64,000 nt of DNA from Enchytraeus crypticus (lineage: Eukaryota; Annelida; Clitellata; Enchytraeida; Enchytraeidae), in assembly GCA_905160935.1 (NCBI GenBank), contig CAJHZI010000649.1:620001-684000 (forward strand). Direction: 5' to 3'. Positions 1-11,392 of the stretch are shown here, one piece after another; the first letter of the stretch is position 1, and every line of letters begins with the position of its first letter. The notes beneath the pieces were generated by a model that was not told the DNA's origin, did no database searches, and worked only from the letters and a program-made list of their open reading frames with translations. A program made the translations under genes and the position numbers.

Positions 1-94
1 CTCTATCAAGGAACGTTATACCTTATATTTTGAAAATTCCTCAGATTGATTAGAAAATGGAACATAAGCAAGTTAAAATTAGATAACTTGAAAT

Positions 95-355
95 ATCACC
101 TGTTGTGTCCGGAACACGGACGAATAAACCAACCGTAAACTGCACGTAACTTAAAGTTAAGTAAGAACTACAGAAGATAAAAGGAAACTCAGAAGCCATA
201 TTTTTCCAGAGCTAAAGGCTACCTTCAAGTAGAGATCAGACATTACCTTTTAATAAGAGATTAACTTGTTGATCAAAGGTGTGCTTTACGGAGAGTGACA
301 GCAGACTTCCAGTCATAATATGTGCCTTGAACCTGCCTTTTGGCATAACTATATA
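95..355 (+). repeat. SINE-B copy, degraded
   Basis: This diverged copy of a roughly 370-bp family starts with a CCTGTTGTGTCCGG-type head. It continues through the family's internal landmarks (aactgcacgta, ccatatttttcc, gattaacttgttgatc) to TGAACCTGCC-TTTTGGCA, then a short AT and GA tail. The best-preserved copy is at 14,368. Homology was judged by eye. Confidence 0.6.
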
Positions 356-417
356 TATAGAGAGAAGAAATGAATACTTGAATTATTTTAGTTTTTCAGT
401 TCACAACACAGGCTTCC

Positions 418-593
418 TTATCACTGACGACTAGTTACGTCATCACTGACGACTAGTTACGTCATCATTGTCGACTAGTTACGTCACCACTGACGACTAA
501 TTACTGTATGTCATCACTGACGACTAGTCATGTCATCACTTATGACTAGTGACGTCATCACTTACGACTAGTGACGTCATCACTGACGATTAG
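418..593. repeat. 22-bp minisatellite with CRE-like palindromes
   Basis: About eight copies of a roughly 22-bp unit built around tcactgacgactagttacg. The units contain ACTAGT and GACGTCA. The two last-but-one copies create perfect TGACGTCA (CRE consensus) at 550-557 and 572-579. No gene lies next to it, so a regulatory role is not supported. Confidence 0.85.
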
Positions 594-623
594 CAAAAAT
601 TTATTTCGCTATCTAAACAAGCC

Positions 624-683
624 GAAAACTAAATGCCTAAGCATAGTTTGTCTTAGCAAACTATGCTTTGGCATTTAGTTTTC
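624..683. repeat. Near-perfect palindrome
   Basis: Arms of 27 bp (624-650 and 657-683) match with a single mismatch around a 6-bp spacer. It belongs to a class of fold-back palindromes scattered through the window. Confidence 0.9.
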
Positions 684-2184
684 TGCATTATTAATAACTC
701 TGAACTTGAAAAAACAAAAAATCTTTGTGCAAATCAGCTGAGTGAGCTATGACACAAACGTCGTGTTAATTATTAAAACTGGCGTTGTTTCCTAATAATC
801 TCGAACTCGTTATCTGCGAGGAACTGGCGTTGGACTACAATAAATAAAGAATTCCTAATTAGCAGATTGCTTAAATGTCCTTGATTTACTGACAGGCGGC
901 TGAGATATTTTTAAATCTCGGCATCTTGTGGTTGATGCTTTACTGATAATGATATGTATTATTGAAAACTTCTGCAATTTGATTAATGCTTAAAAAACAT
1001 AAAATGAAGATCTGCAAACGATGTGACGGCTTAAATTGTTGCTATGCAGAACCAAGGACACTCAGCACTATAATAGAACTTCATAACTTTAGAGTATTTC
1101 AAATGGCACTTCTATCCAAATAGCTTCATCGTCATTAGTGAATTTATATTTTCTTAAAATAATATTTATTAACCAACCAATATGGAAGTACAAATCAACA
1201 CAGACAAACAAATAAACGAACAAACACCGTGCCTACCATGAAACTATAAACTTCACATAAACAAAATGACATGGGATAAAACAATAATCGAAGCACACCA
1301 GTAATAACTACATGTATGGCCAGAGTTGCTCAACTAGTTATTCAGAGGTGATCAAAACTGATGTCACAGTTGATCAATGTAACGCAAATGTTTACACCAG
1401 TTGATTAGTGTAGAAAAACTGGAGTAACTCAAGTTAATCAAAGCGAGTTGACTTTTTTAAGTTGATCAAAGTTAGTTCACACTTCTAGTTCACTTCACGT
1501 TCAGTTCATTATCTTAATTTTAAGAAATTAAGATAATGGGCGCTGTGTATTGTACATGTTTTACACAAGATTAAACACAACGTACATTTTTGTCGCAAAT
1601 TAAAAACAGAAACTTCCGATAATGAAATAAGCGTTAGGAGCATTATACCCTTAATCGTATTTTTTAAGTTGACCAAAGTGAAGCCTCTGAGAAGAATCAT
1701 CACTGAAATTTAAAGTCCAAAAATGTAATGTTTAAATTTCACTTATTTGATATATTACTCAATTTGTCGGAATAAGTCATGGTTTCCTATATTAATTTGC
1801 TAGTTTAATGTATGCCTGCTCGAAATATTGAGTTGATTTCTAACGTCAACATGAATATCCGCAAAATAACAACATTTTAGAGTGGATGAGGGAAGAAAGA
1901 GTGGACGGTGGTTCGAGGACTGTAAATAATAATTGCATTATAATCTGATTTGCTTGATCGATTAAATTTATTGCAAGACTTACGGGCCATGGGTTAGACT
2001 TTCTTCAACTCTTTTCATCAAGACCTGATCAAGTTATGCATTATGTATGTACAGGCGTATAACTACAGTATCTTCAGTCGACCCTCTATACATACATACG
2101 TGTATATCTACAAGGCGGTCCAGAATAAATGAATTATTTTGAAGGCTACTAACAATTTTTATCCGAGAATCCTATGTATTACAC
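684..2184. other. No gene seen; one small palindrome
   Basis: I see no coding exon, RNA gene or element with clear ends here. The only structure found is a perfect palindrome at 1507-1538 with 14-bp arms and a 4-bp loop. Confidence 0.6.
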
Positions 2185-2186
2185 TA

Positions 2187-3113
2187 CAGGGTGAGTAAAA
2201 AAAGTGACAACACCTGCAAAAAATTTGAATATCTCAGGCAATTGTTAACATTTTCAAATCAAACTTTTACCAAACATTAAAGGAATAATTTTTGATGGGG
2301 TGGCCAATTTTCATTCATTTTGGTACATAGATTGGACAGTTATGCAAATTTCAGCAGACCAACCTAAAATGGCGTTAGCTACAACAGTAAGGGCAAAACG
2401 CACTTCATTTGGCGAGCAGAAATAGGTGAACGCTCAGTATTACGTCAATACTTTACTTCCCAATCTGTTTGATGATTGCAATGCTCTTCTATCAAACGAT
2501 TTCATCTTTAAGCAGGATGATGTTCCGGCTCATGCATCTCGTCATGCACAAGAATGGATCAGCGAGAGAAATCCGCATTTCATCAAGAAGATTGAATGGC
2601 CTAATTAAAATCCTCTGGATTACCATGTCTGGGGAACCATGCTGCATTTCTATCAGAAACACCAGTCGAAGCCTAAAAACAAGACAGAACTGCAGGAAGT
2701 GATACAAACAATTTGGGAGAGACTGCCTCAAGCTGGAATCTACAAGGCCGTCTTAGTGTTCCGACAGCTACTGCAGTCCTGCGTAGTAGCTGGAGGAAAG
2801 CATATCGAATAGCCAGTAATTCTAACATATACAACTAGTTCTCTCTGAACTACCACAGCGACCCTTTCAGGGCCAAAAAATTAAAATTAGTCTAAATATA
2901 ATTTTTATTTACAGTAAATTCAAAAAAGAGAGGGTTGCTCTGCTGAAACTTTCATAACTGGTCCATCTATGTATTAAAATGGATGAAAATTGGCCACCTC
3001 ATCAAACAACATTAGTCCTTTAGTAAATGGTAAAAGTTTGATTTGAAAATATCAACAATTGCCTGAGATATTCCAATTTTTTGCAGGTGTTATCACTTTT
3101 TTTACTCACCCTG
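2187..3113 (+). mobile_element. Mariner-like transposon remnant with long TIRs
   Basis: Both ends read CAGGGTGAGTAAAAAAAGTG inward and are flanked by TA (2185-2186 and 3114-3115), the target site of the Tc1/mariner superfamily. The inverted similarity continues with small gaps for roughly 180 bp on each side, far longer than typical mariner TIRs. At 927 bp the element is internally deleted and holds only the C-terminal part of a transposase, with a stop. It is therefore non-autonomous. Confidence 0.88.
2426..2812 (+). pseudogene. Mariner-type transposase C-terminal fragment (broken)
   Basis: The reading frame encodes FKQDDVPAHASRHAQEWI, the region around the second catalytic Asp, and then NPLDYHVWG around the third catalytic residue, which is Asp rather than Glu. 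That places it with the mariner/DDxD side of the superfamily. An in-frame TAA at 2606-2608 interrupts the WP-N-NPLDY stretch, which is also about four residues shorter than the usual WPPxSPDLNPLDY motif. The frame then stays open to a TAG at 2810-2812, close to the usual transposase C-terminus. The N-terminal DNA-binding domain and the first Asp are missing. Confidence 0.8.
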
Positions 3114-3179
3114 TAAATTAAAGATAGTTTTCTTTACTATGAATCTGTTAAATATCTAAAGTGGTGTTGTTGTTATGAG

Positions 3180-3214
3180 ATATTGTTTAATGTACATGTA
3201 CATATATATATAAT

Positions 3215-3250
<36 letters not shown>

Positions 3251-3279
3251 CTAAATATGCCCATATATATATGTATATA

Positions 3280-3310
<31 letters not shown>

Positions 3311-3374
3311 GGGCATATTTAGATATAATATATATATATATATACACATGTATATACATATATATATGTATGTA

Positions 3375-3438
<64 letters not shown>

Positions 3439-3712
3439 TGTCTGTGTGTGTGTGTCTTCTCTCTACTCATGCTAGAAGCACAAAGGTTTGTCCTATAGAT
3501 GTGTATGTACATGTATGTATGTATGTATGCATGTATGTATGTTTGTATGTATGTATGTATGTATGTATGTATGTATGTATGTATGTATGTATGTATGTAT
3601 GTATGTATGTATGTATGTATGTATGTATGTATGTATGTATGCATGGATGTATGGATGTATGTATGGATGTATGGATGTATGTATGTATGTATGTGTGTGT
3701 GTGCGTGTGTGT
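3180..3712. repeat. AT/GT/ATGT microsatellite block
   Basis: An (AT)n tract is followed by (GT)n near 3406-3450 and by an (ATGT)n tract from about 3510 to 3700. The (AT)n part is itself folded: ATCTAAATATGCCC near 3248 is repeated inverted near 3310-3325. Long open frames on both strands (Tyr-Ile-His or Met-Tyr-Val-Cys repeats) are repeat artefacts. Confidence 0.95.
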
Positions 3713-3730
3713 GATTGAAAAAACTCTAAA

Positions 3731-3799
3731 TGACATGAAGAGGAAAACGGAACACAGAGGTGAGTGGAAGAGTTATATGCCATGGACCTGCCAGTAGGC
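3731..3799 (+). mobile_element. LINE-A 3' end fragment
   Basis: This short fragment encodes the C-terminus MKRKTEHRGEWKSYMPWTCQ followed by TAG. It ends in the hairpin CTGCCAGTAGGCA shared by every LINE-A copy in the window (15,421; 27,875; 52,000; 59,270). It is strongly 5' truncated, as is normal for non-LTR retroposition. Confidence 0.75.
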
Positions 3800-4147
3800 A
3801 TAAAGAGATATTTTATAAAATGAATCGCTTTTTAAACATAAACTGATAATTCCTAATTTAATGCATTATTTATCATCGTTGAATTGTGTGACGACTGATA
3901 AGTGAATTATTGGATGAATTATTGCATATATTTTACAATTGTTTTAAGAGCTCTAACACACCGTGTATTCAAGACTTTACTACATTCTATGCGTTTCGCT
4001 CTCTGAACTTTGATCCCGTTTGTTCGCCAGACGTCATTATTCAATCTTGCGCATAGATGATTTATGTGCGAAAGTAATGATTGATTGATTCATTGGTAAA
4101 ATTTACGTCCAAATTTTTAACTATGGATACATTAATTTACTTATTCT

Positions 4148-4250
4148 TCTAGCATAACATCAATTAAAGTGCTACAGTCATCTATTTCAACGTCGAACAC
4201 TTTTGAAACAAATCCATGCCGACGAACAAAAGGTAGAAATACTCCAAATA
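4148..4250 (+). repeat. Repeat F copy
   Basis: A diverged copy of a roughly 115-bp dispersed unit recognised by agtgctacagtcatc, then a variant of ACAACATCGAGCACT and ccgacgaacaaaa. Related copies lie at 4935, 8465, 12,220, 26,185 (-) and 49,480, and in the subterminal arrays of the transposon at 12,852-14,847. Confidence 0.6.
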
Positions 4251-4569
4251 TTAGGGAAATTTATGAAAAAGAGGTTTACATTCTTGCCACAACGCATAGA
4301 CGGAAAAAATAGATGGAAAAAATAGATCTTCAACTGCCCATGGAACTGCCTATAGGAAACAAAGACCGATGTGATCCAAACGAAGTCTTCCGAAGAGTAG
4401 ACGGAAGAGAATTCCAGATCTGCGGTTCAGCATGCTGGAAAGAACTATTAGATAGAGCGCGAAGGTAAGCTAGGTCTCACAGGAGTAAGTAATTTAGAAG
4501 GCTGAGTAACAGCAGGCTGCATCACTTTAATCAAGTGAAACATAACTTTGTCCAGGTGGGTGTGTGATG

Positions 4570-4790
4570 ACATTTAGGTTAAGGAAGCCGTCCTGAAAAT
4601 GATCCGTTCTTTAGTCTTTAGCAAGTCCCAAACCTTTTATAGGCGTGAGTACGTAAAACTATAAGAAATTGCTCGTGCACGAGAATTCTGAACAAACTGT
4701 AACCGATCAATATCACAGCCATGAAGAATTAAAAACAAGGAATTGCAGTAGTCCATCCTGGATTGCACGACAACAGTTGCATCAATTATA
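4570..4790 (-). pseudogene. Non-LTR reverse transcriptase remnant (CR1/L2-like)
   Basis: The minus strand translates as VVVQSRMDYCNSLFLI and then DIDRLQFVQNSRARAI. These match the widespread RT C-terminal signature SRLDYCNSLLYG...LDRLQRVQNAAARLV of CR1/L2-type LINEs. A stop follows shortly, and no other RT motif is visible, so this is a short relic. Confidence 0.65.
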
Positions 4791-4934
4791 CCAGCGGTAT
4801 CACGTGACACTCACGTGACAAATACAGACGAATTCGACGAAAATCACGGATATAACTTAAACATGCTTCTGAAGTTTTAGTTATGTGTTCCTAATTATTC
4901 TATAAAGAAAGATATCATAATAGCATAACATATA

Positions 4935-5080
4935 GATAACATAACAGCAATTGGAGTGCTACAGTCATCAATAACAACATCGAGCACTATTGAGACAAAA
5001 TCAAGCCGACGAGCAAAAAGAAGGTTTAAAAGCGGTGCAAATTCCAAAATCTAGAAAATCAGTCAAAAGTACTGATACAC
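4935..5080 (+). repeat. Repeat F copy
   Basis: Contains ggagtgctacagtcatc, ACAACATCGAGCACT, caagccgacgagcaaaaag and gcggtgcaaattccaaaat in the family order. It is one of the better-preserved copies and lies about 790 bp from the copy at 4148, in the same orientation. Confidence 0.7.
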
Positions 5081-5289
5081 AAGGGGACAGCAAACTTGCG
5101 CCGTGGAATAAGTAGGTTGGCTTAATTTTCTAACTCGTTTATCAGTGTGCAATTTAGAAATATACCAATAGGACTAAAGTCTCAGTGATTTGAAGAATCA
5201 ACCAGTAATTGATTTTTTAGTGATTTGGGTTTTATGCTTACACTCAAATTCATTGAATCTGGATTATTATTTATTAATTTGTATACTCA

Positions 5290-5501
5290 CCTTTATATAC
5301 AAAAGTACATGTATGTATATATATATATATATAAATATAATATTGTATATCTATACATATATATACAGCATATATAATGTATATATATATATATAATATA
5401 TATATATATTCATGTATATATATATATATATAGTAAATATAATTACACACAATTACACACGCACTTACACATACATATATACATATGTATACATGTATAT
5501 A

Positions 5502-5534
<33 letters not shown>

Positions 5535-5545
5535 TCCATCGCGCT
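5290..5545. repeat. Imperfect (AT)n microsatellite
   Basis: AT-dinucleotide-rich tracts with small interruptions, ending directly at the 5' edge of a probable LINE 3' fragment. Confidence 0.9.
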
Positions 5546-5815
5546 GCTAGAAACCGGAGTACCTAGTTTTGATACTATCCTTTCTAATTACAGATTAAAG
5601 TTAAGAATGTGCTTGCCGGATAATGCTAATATGTTAGTTAAGTGTTTTGACGTTCTAAGCTTATTATAGCTTTGTATGTCTATTCTATAAGTACTTGTCT
5701 TATAGCTCAATTTATGCACAGCCTATTTGCTTTTCTGGTTTTTGTTGCATTGTTGTAAGATTCATGTATGGGTTATTACGCCTGAAATAAAGCAATAAAT
5801 AAAATAAAAAATATA
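5540..5815 (+). mobile_element. Probable 5'-truncated LINE 3' end with A-rich tail
   Basis: A short open stretch encodes [20 protein letters not shown], which resembles the C-terminal tail of some non-LTR reverse transcriptases. About 130 bp of untranslated sequence follows, then an AATAAA-rich A-tail (5787-5812). The abrupt start after an (AT)n tract and the A-rich end fit a truncated insertion. A host last exon cannot be excluded. Confidence 0.4.
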
Positions 5816-6690
5816 TATAAGTGTGTTTGTACTGTATTGAGCGCAATGTCGATTTTGATGATGAGCTACAGTAAAAATAAATGAAGCGCAAATTTACAAA
5901 ATTTAGTTGAAAAGAACTACATATTTAGTCTAAGCATAATGGTAGTTTTCTCAAAGGAAAATTTATAGCCAGTTACCGCCCCCCCCCTCCCACTCCGCAT
6001 TGGAAGGTACATGTACATGTACATGTAATATCGTATATGAATATCACGTAGTTGCTAAATAAAATATATCAATTAAAAACAATCGATCAATCCATTGTGA
6101 AAACACGTTTAGATTTGAGCTTCCATATAAGTTGAGAAATAAATAATCTATGGAATTATAATTTAAAAATTAACTTATTACTCATTTTACTAGAGCACCG
6201 AACTGGCGACATTTTACACCCTAAGTTCGCCATTAATTGTAACTCAACTTTGAGTATATTTTATCTTTTAGTTTTCAATTTTACGTTTATAAGCCTGTAA
6301 ATACCCTGGATAAAATGATAGCACATATGAACAATTGCTCACAAATACAGGAACTACAAGAAAGTCAAAAGCAAGAACTGTCAGAAACACGTGCGCCTTT
6401 AAGCTAAACATATTATTTCATTGTCACAAATTGATTTAGACCGTTAAAGAACTTATGGAACTGACTTCGTGCATGTTTATCTTTCGATCTTATTAAACCT
6501 TAATAGATATTCTATGTATATATATACCGTACATATATAGATATGCATGTTTATCTTTTTGTCTTATTAGACCGTAAAAGATGTTCTAATGGATATATTA
6601 TATCATTGAAGAATCTCAAATCCGCATTCTCTCTGACTATATGCCCTGTGAATGAAGGAGTTCAGGTTATCTGAAATATCTTCAAATTTC
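5816..6690. other. No gene seen
   Basis: AT-rich sequence with a C-run near 5979-5990 and short acatgtacatgtac and AT tracts. I see no exon or element ends. Confidence 0.5.
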
Positions 6691-6959
6691 CCGTGTTGTG
6701 TCCGGGGTACTGAAAAATAGTCCAACTTAAAAACTGCACTCTTCGTAAGAGGCATTTGAACAAGAACCGAGGAAGGTAACGGGAAACCACCCCAAACACC
6801 ATATTATTCCTAACTCCTAAGCTAGAGGCCACATTAAATTATTGATAAGGCATTGCCTTTTGTGAAGTGATTAACTTGTTGTTCTATGGAGTGCTATTGA
6901 TGGAGTATAAAAGCAGAGTATGAAAGTGAACCTTGGGTTGGGCCTGCCACTTTGCAGAC

Positions 6960-7003
<44 letters not shown>
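6691..7003 (+). mobile_element. SINE-B copy with (AT)n tail
   Basis: Starts with CCGTGTTGTGTCCGGG and contains the family landmarks aactgcactcttcgtaagagg, gggaaaccacc, attaacttgttg and gagtataaaagcagagtatga. It ends in the 3' hairpin region CCTGCCACTTTGCAG. The tail is a pure (AT)n tract rather than GAA repeats. Confidence 0.75.
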
Positions 7004-8464
7004 TCTGCTAAGTGGCAAGGCCTTGGTATATACCGCTCACAATCTACTTCCACTCTCCATAAACAAAATCCCGTTGACTAACAAACCCATCACAAAGGCT
7101 GAGCCCTTATCTAACCTTAATATGGATTATTTTTTAGAAAAATGTATTTTCCGAGGTGGTTTCCCATTGCTTTCTCTGTTGCACTTATTCTTCTCTTACG
7201 ATATGTGACGTTTAAACTGTTCTATTTTACAGTTTTAGGATATAACACAGAGAGGAAGCATAACTCTCGAACTTGCATTAAGGAATTTCTGCGATATGCA
7301 TTTATTTAAAACAATAGCTTATATGAAAATATTTTTCAACGTCCATCAAATACTGTAAGGTATCAACCCTCCAGTCTTTAATATTCAAATATGATTGTGG
7401 ATAGTGATGATAAGACGTGAGACCTACAAGTAGACGACCATTAATCTCTAATATCGAGTGCCATGCTGGACCAGGAGGTACGATGTTAAGCTTTGTTTAT
7501 TGAAATAGAAGACAGTGAAATAAATTGACCCATCTTCCAAAAGGGCATCACGTTCAAATTGGCAACATCTGGAAATGGCAGAGAACATTTAAAATGTTCC
7601 CGGATGAAGTTTTCAGATATTAAAATTACAATTCCTTAGGTAAGATTTACCGTCTCAAGGTGACATTCCCTAGAACATTGGAAATCTGTTATTAATGGTG
7701 CCTCGGACCTTGTGCCGATGAGTCCATTTTCTCAGAACCATTTCGGTAATCGAGTATTCACAGTACTATAGAGAATTCGTTTATTATCAAATCAGAGAAT
7801 TCAATTATAATCAAATCTACCTCCATTGTCTCGAGTACTGCGGTTGTAGCAAAATCAATATGTCAGCAAATTGTCTACAGCCTGAACCTGCATCATGATA
7901 GTTGAGCCGTTGACGTAATCTAAACCTATACCAACGATTCGCGTGTTAAGTGGCACTCTTGCAGCTAGGTGATCGCTTGTGTGTTTACTTTCACTGCAGT
8001 AATTTGAAAGTAACTCAGGAGCATTTACCGTTGACTCTTATAGAGAATTTAGACTGAGCTGTAGGCGGGCACTAATATTATACTGACTGCCAGAGCAATG
8101 TTATTAAAGTCTGATCAGTTACAGAAGATTACTAGCATTGCCCTGAGACTGTCATTATTTGTTTTAGCAAAATTAATTTGAGTATAATGACAATTTGAGG
8201 AAGATCTGAATTGAGTCAGATTAAAGTTAATTTGGGTCAAGATGTTTCCTTCACTGCCGTATGCCTCATAAACGTGCCTTTTAGTTGAAGAAAGAATGGG
8301 AAGATTGAATAAATTCATTTATATTCTAACAAAGTCCATTTCTAATATCATTCCATCAATATAGTTTTCAACTAAAATTCATAAATTAGACTGACTTAAG
8401 TACAACAATAAGCTCTCTGGAGAGGTTGGACGTAGGTGAACATGTTGAGGAATTATAAAGTATT
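7004..8464. other. No gene seen
   Basis: Unique-looking AT-rich sequence. No convincing exon, RNA gene or element boundary was found on either strand. Confidence 0.5.
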
Positions 8465-8640
8465 TGCATTTTTAATAACAAAAATACCATTTGGAGTGAG
8501 CCTCATGTAAATGACAACATTGAGCACTATGAAACTAAATCCAAACCGACGAGCAGTGTGTGGAGTCCAATAGACGCTGAGAATCAAAATCCAGAAAACC
8601 GGTCAGGAAGGATACCATCAAAATGGAGGTTAACGTGGTG
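8465..8640 (+). repeat. Repeat F copy
   Basis: Contains the family order ggagtg, tgacaacattgagcact, aaatccaaaccgacgagcag and aatcaaaatccagaaaac. It is more diverged than the copies at 4935 and 49,480. Confidence 0.65.
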
Positions 8641-8832
8641 GTCCCGGTTCTTGTAGAGAGGGTGGATAAGAATAACGGAGTAGAATTTAAAGAAAACGTA
8701 GGCTAGAAATGTTCAACCACATATTGTATATCATTAGACTTTATGAAGATAAAAAGAAGATTGAAAATAAATGGAAAAGAGCGTATATCAATAATCTGCT
8801 AATCGGTAAAGAAGAGTGAAAACGTATGAGTG

Positions 8833-8835
<3 letters not shown>

Positions 8836-8880
<45 letters not shown>

Positions 8881-8892
8881 AGAGAGAGAGAA
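8836..8892. repeat. (GA)n microsatellite
   Basis: About 38 bp of perfect AG dinucleotides with an interrupted continuation. No LINE-A 3' end is recognisable next to it, unlike the GA tracts at 15.4, 27.9, 52.0 and 59.3 kb. Confidence 0.95.
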
Positions 8893-8989
8893 TGAGAGAT
8901 CGAAACTTGAACGCCCTTTTTTGTCCCTGAATAATTCAATATTGAATAATTTAATAGTTACTACATTCTACAGTCTATTTGTATCGCGA

Positions 8990-9037
8990 CATTAGTTAAA
9001 CTGGGATTCAAGGGAGGATGATGATGATGATGATGAA
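8990..9037 (+). mobile_element. SINE-E 3' end with (GAT)n tail
   Basis: The segment TTAAACTGGGATTCAAGGGA followed by (GAT)n recurs at 18,095, 23,250, 24,520 and, inverted, at 23,805. The GAT tract is therefore the 3' tail of a retroposon rather than an independent microsatellite. Confidence 0.7.
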
Positions 9038-10514
9038 TAGTTACTACATTTAGATAGACCTGTTAAATATCTCAATATGGCGGGAGTCAGCAACTCTGGG
9101 AATAAAGGTTTAATGGTTAGAGGGTGTTTAACTAGTGCCAGTAAATGCCGTAAATTTGCGCTACAATAGTGACAGAAATTCATTTACGGAAGCTCCCTAG
9201 TCAGAAATAAACTGACACAGCATCGAAACAGTCTAGAAATATAAACCACTTCTTTTCGCTGATAGCACCCAATTCTTGCTATATGATGCGAATTGCCGCA
9301 TGCAGCAAGTGGTTCCCAATATTTGACAAAATTGGATACATTTATTCAGAAACACTTTGCAGCAACCTGGTTCAGGTTAAGATTTAAATCAATCTAAAAT
9401 ACTCAAAATTTTATACAATGCTTGAAACTTACCTACTTCTTAAGCGCTCATTTATTGAAAAAAATTACTGGAATTAAAAAAAATCTATTTATACACATGG
9501 CATAACGCAGTTTCCTTGCTTAGTTAAGCACGCATTTTGGTAGTTTGCCTTGTTTCCTCAATCCTCTCCATGATTAGCGTACTAGTAATCTTTGACTTTT
9601 GATAACGCTCTAGCTGCAATAGCGAAATAAGAATAATCTTCCAATAAGCTATGATTTTTAGCCTATCAGCATTTAATCCCTTTTCTCCCATAATCTGAAT
9701 TCATCATTTCAGAAAGGGCAATTTCTTGTGTACATGTAGACCTAAGCTGTATACAACGCAATTTACCCTCTTATATGCTAAATGTTCATTTTTGTAAATG
9801 CTATTTACGAAAAAGAGTTACATTTATACTATATGTATTTTGAGATATATTCAGTCAGCTCTACTTTGCTATTTGCAGTTCTGCCTACAGTTTTACTTGC
9901 AGTTCTACTTACAGTTACAATAAAGTAAAATGGTAATGCAGACGCTAACCTTACCTAAAGAGAGATATAAGAGAGTCTTTGGAATAACGCCGATTAAAAG
10001 CAGACCTATGCATGCATTAAAAAATAAGTTTTAACTTAGTTCATCTAAATTAAAATGAATTTTTCCATTTCCATTTCAAACAAGGTGTTACGAGGAATAG
10101 TGGTAAAACCATTTACTTTAATTCTTTTCGTTTCAACGCTGAAAGATATTATTTCAAAAATCGATGTGTTGCTCCATTGAATTCATTGTCTTATAACGCT
10201 GTTAATGCTAAATCCTTAGTTTCTATTTATTTAATATGAAAATTCTTAAGGAACAGATAGGCCTACGACTAGGATGGCAAAATTTTAGCAAAAATTTCAT
10301 GAGTTCGCCTACTTGAAATTTTAGTTCACTAAAACATTTTCTTTTTAGAATTATAATCTTTTAGAATAATATGTTAAATCAATTTTGAGTCGTCTATCTA
10401 GTACTTTGTGCCGTTACGATCATGCAGTGTACAAGCATACATTTGGTATTTTTGCACTTAATAACTGACATATATGATGTGATAAACGAAATAAATAAAT
10501 ATCCAAATAACCAA
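9038..10514. other. No gene seen
   Basis: AT-rich sequence without recognisable genes or repeats with defined ends. Confidence 0.5.
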
Positions 10515-10547
10515 TATATAAATATATATATATATTATATATATATA

Positions 10548-10597
<50 letters not shown>

Positions 10598-10603
10598 TAT
10601 ATA

Positions 10604-10642
<39 letters not shown>
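10515..10642. repeat. (AT)n microsatellite, duplicated block
   Basis: Two (AT)n blocks each carry the interruption atactgtatat, which suggests internal duplication of a larger unit. Confidence 0.95.
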
Positions 10643-10643
<1 letters not shown>

Positions 10644-11249
10644 CGCTTCAAACCAAGGTTGATTAATTGCATAGATTATGGAAAAGATACAGTTCTGCTG
10701 TTAATAAATTCTTTCCAAAACTTGTCTTAATTAGGGCCACAGCTGTAATGTATGAATACAAAATTAGTTCAGGTGGCGATATTACAACGCAGTAAACCAC
10801 ATCAGGCGCCTTAACTTTCCTGCCAAATCACACTTCCGAACATGTAGGAAAAATGAAAAGTGAAGTTTTCGTTAGAAACGCTTGCATTTTGTATTATACT
10901 GTATTTTAAAACAGGTATCGTACATGTAGTTTAAAGGTCTCAGTGGTGTTAGTTCCCAGCTGCATCGAAAATCTTGCAATAGGTACATAGTATTAAGCTT
11001 AAATCCATGGGAGTGATAAGAGAATGTAGTTAAGGAAAGCTTCATCTTAATAGCAAATAATGAAAGCCATTCAGTATTGTAGGGTTAAATTTGGCATTCA
11101 ATCGAGGTATAGTATAGATAAATATTTTAGGCCTGCAGCTGGGAAGAAATAGCTACGGCGCCTCCTCCTCCCTCAAATTCTATGACTTTTATAGCGACAC
11201 CGTTATTCTTTAATCTACATGTACATTCTTATTAGGCCTACCCATATTT
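10643..11249. other. No gene seen
   Basis: No coding exon, RNA gene or repeat boundary was recognised. Confidence 0.5.
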
Positions 11250-11392
11250 GGCTGGAGCCAGTGGCGATGTCGATAAGATACTCGTCCGCGGATCAGTGTG
11301 TGCGGGGTTCAAATCCCGGGCTCGCCCGTCACTGACATCGCTTTCGAGTGAGGAAACTGACGTTAACATTAGCTTTTTTACCTTTGTAGATT
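11250..11392 (+). mobile_element. SINE-C copy, tRNA-derived
   Basis: Contains a perfect RNA polymerase III B-box-like GGTTCAAATCC within gcggggttcaaatcccggg. The conserved family body follows: cactgacatcgctttcgag, then gaggaaactgacgttaac and attagctttt. Related copies lie at 23,640, 30,742, 37,715, 37,925 (-), 44,200 and 44,445 (-). Confidence 0.8.

Noticed and set aside
3156-3801. Several 70-160-codon open frames on both strands
   Set aside because: They are translations of (AT)n, (GT)n and (ATGT)n microsatellites. Only the last 20 codons of one plus-strand frame are meaningful, as a LINE-A C-terminus.
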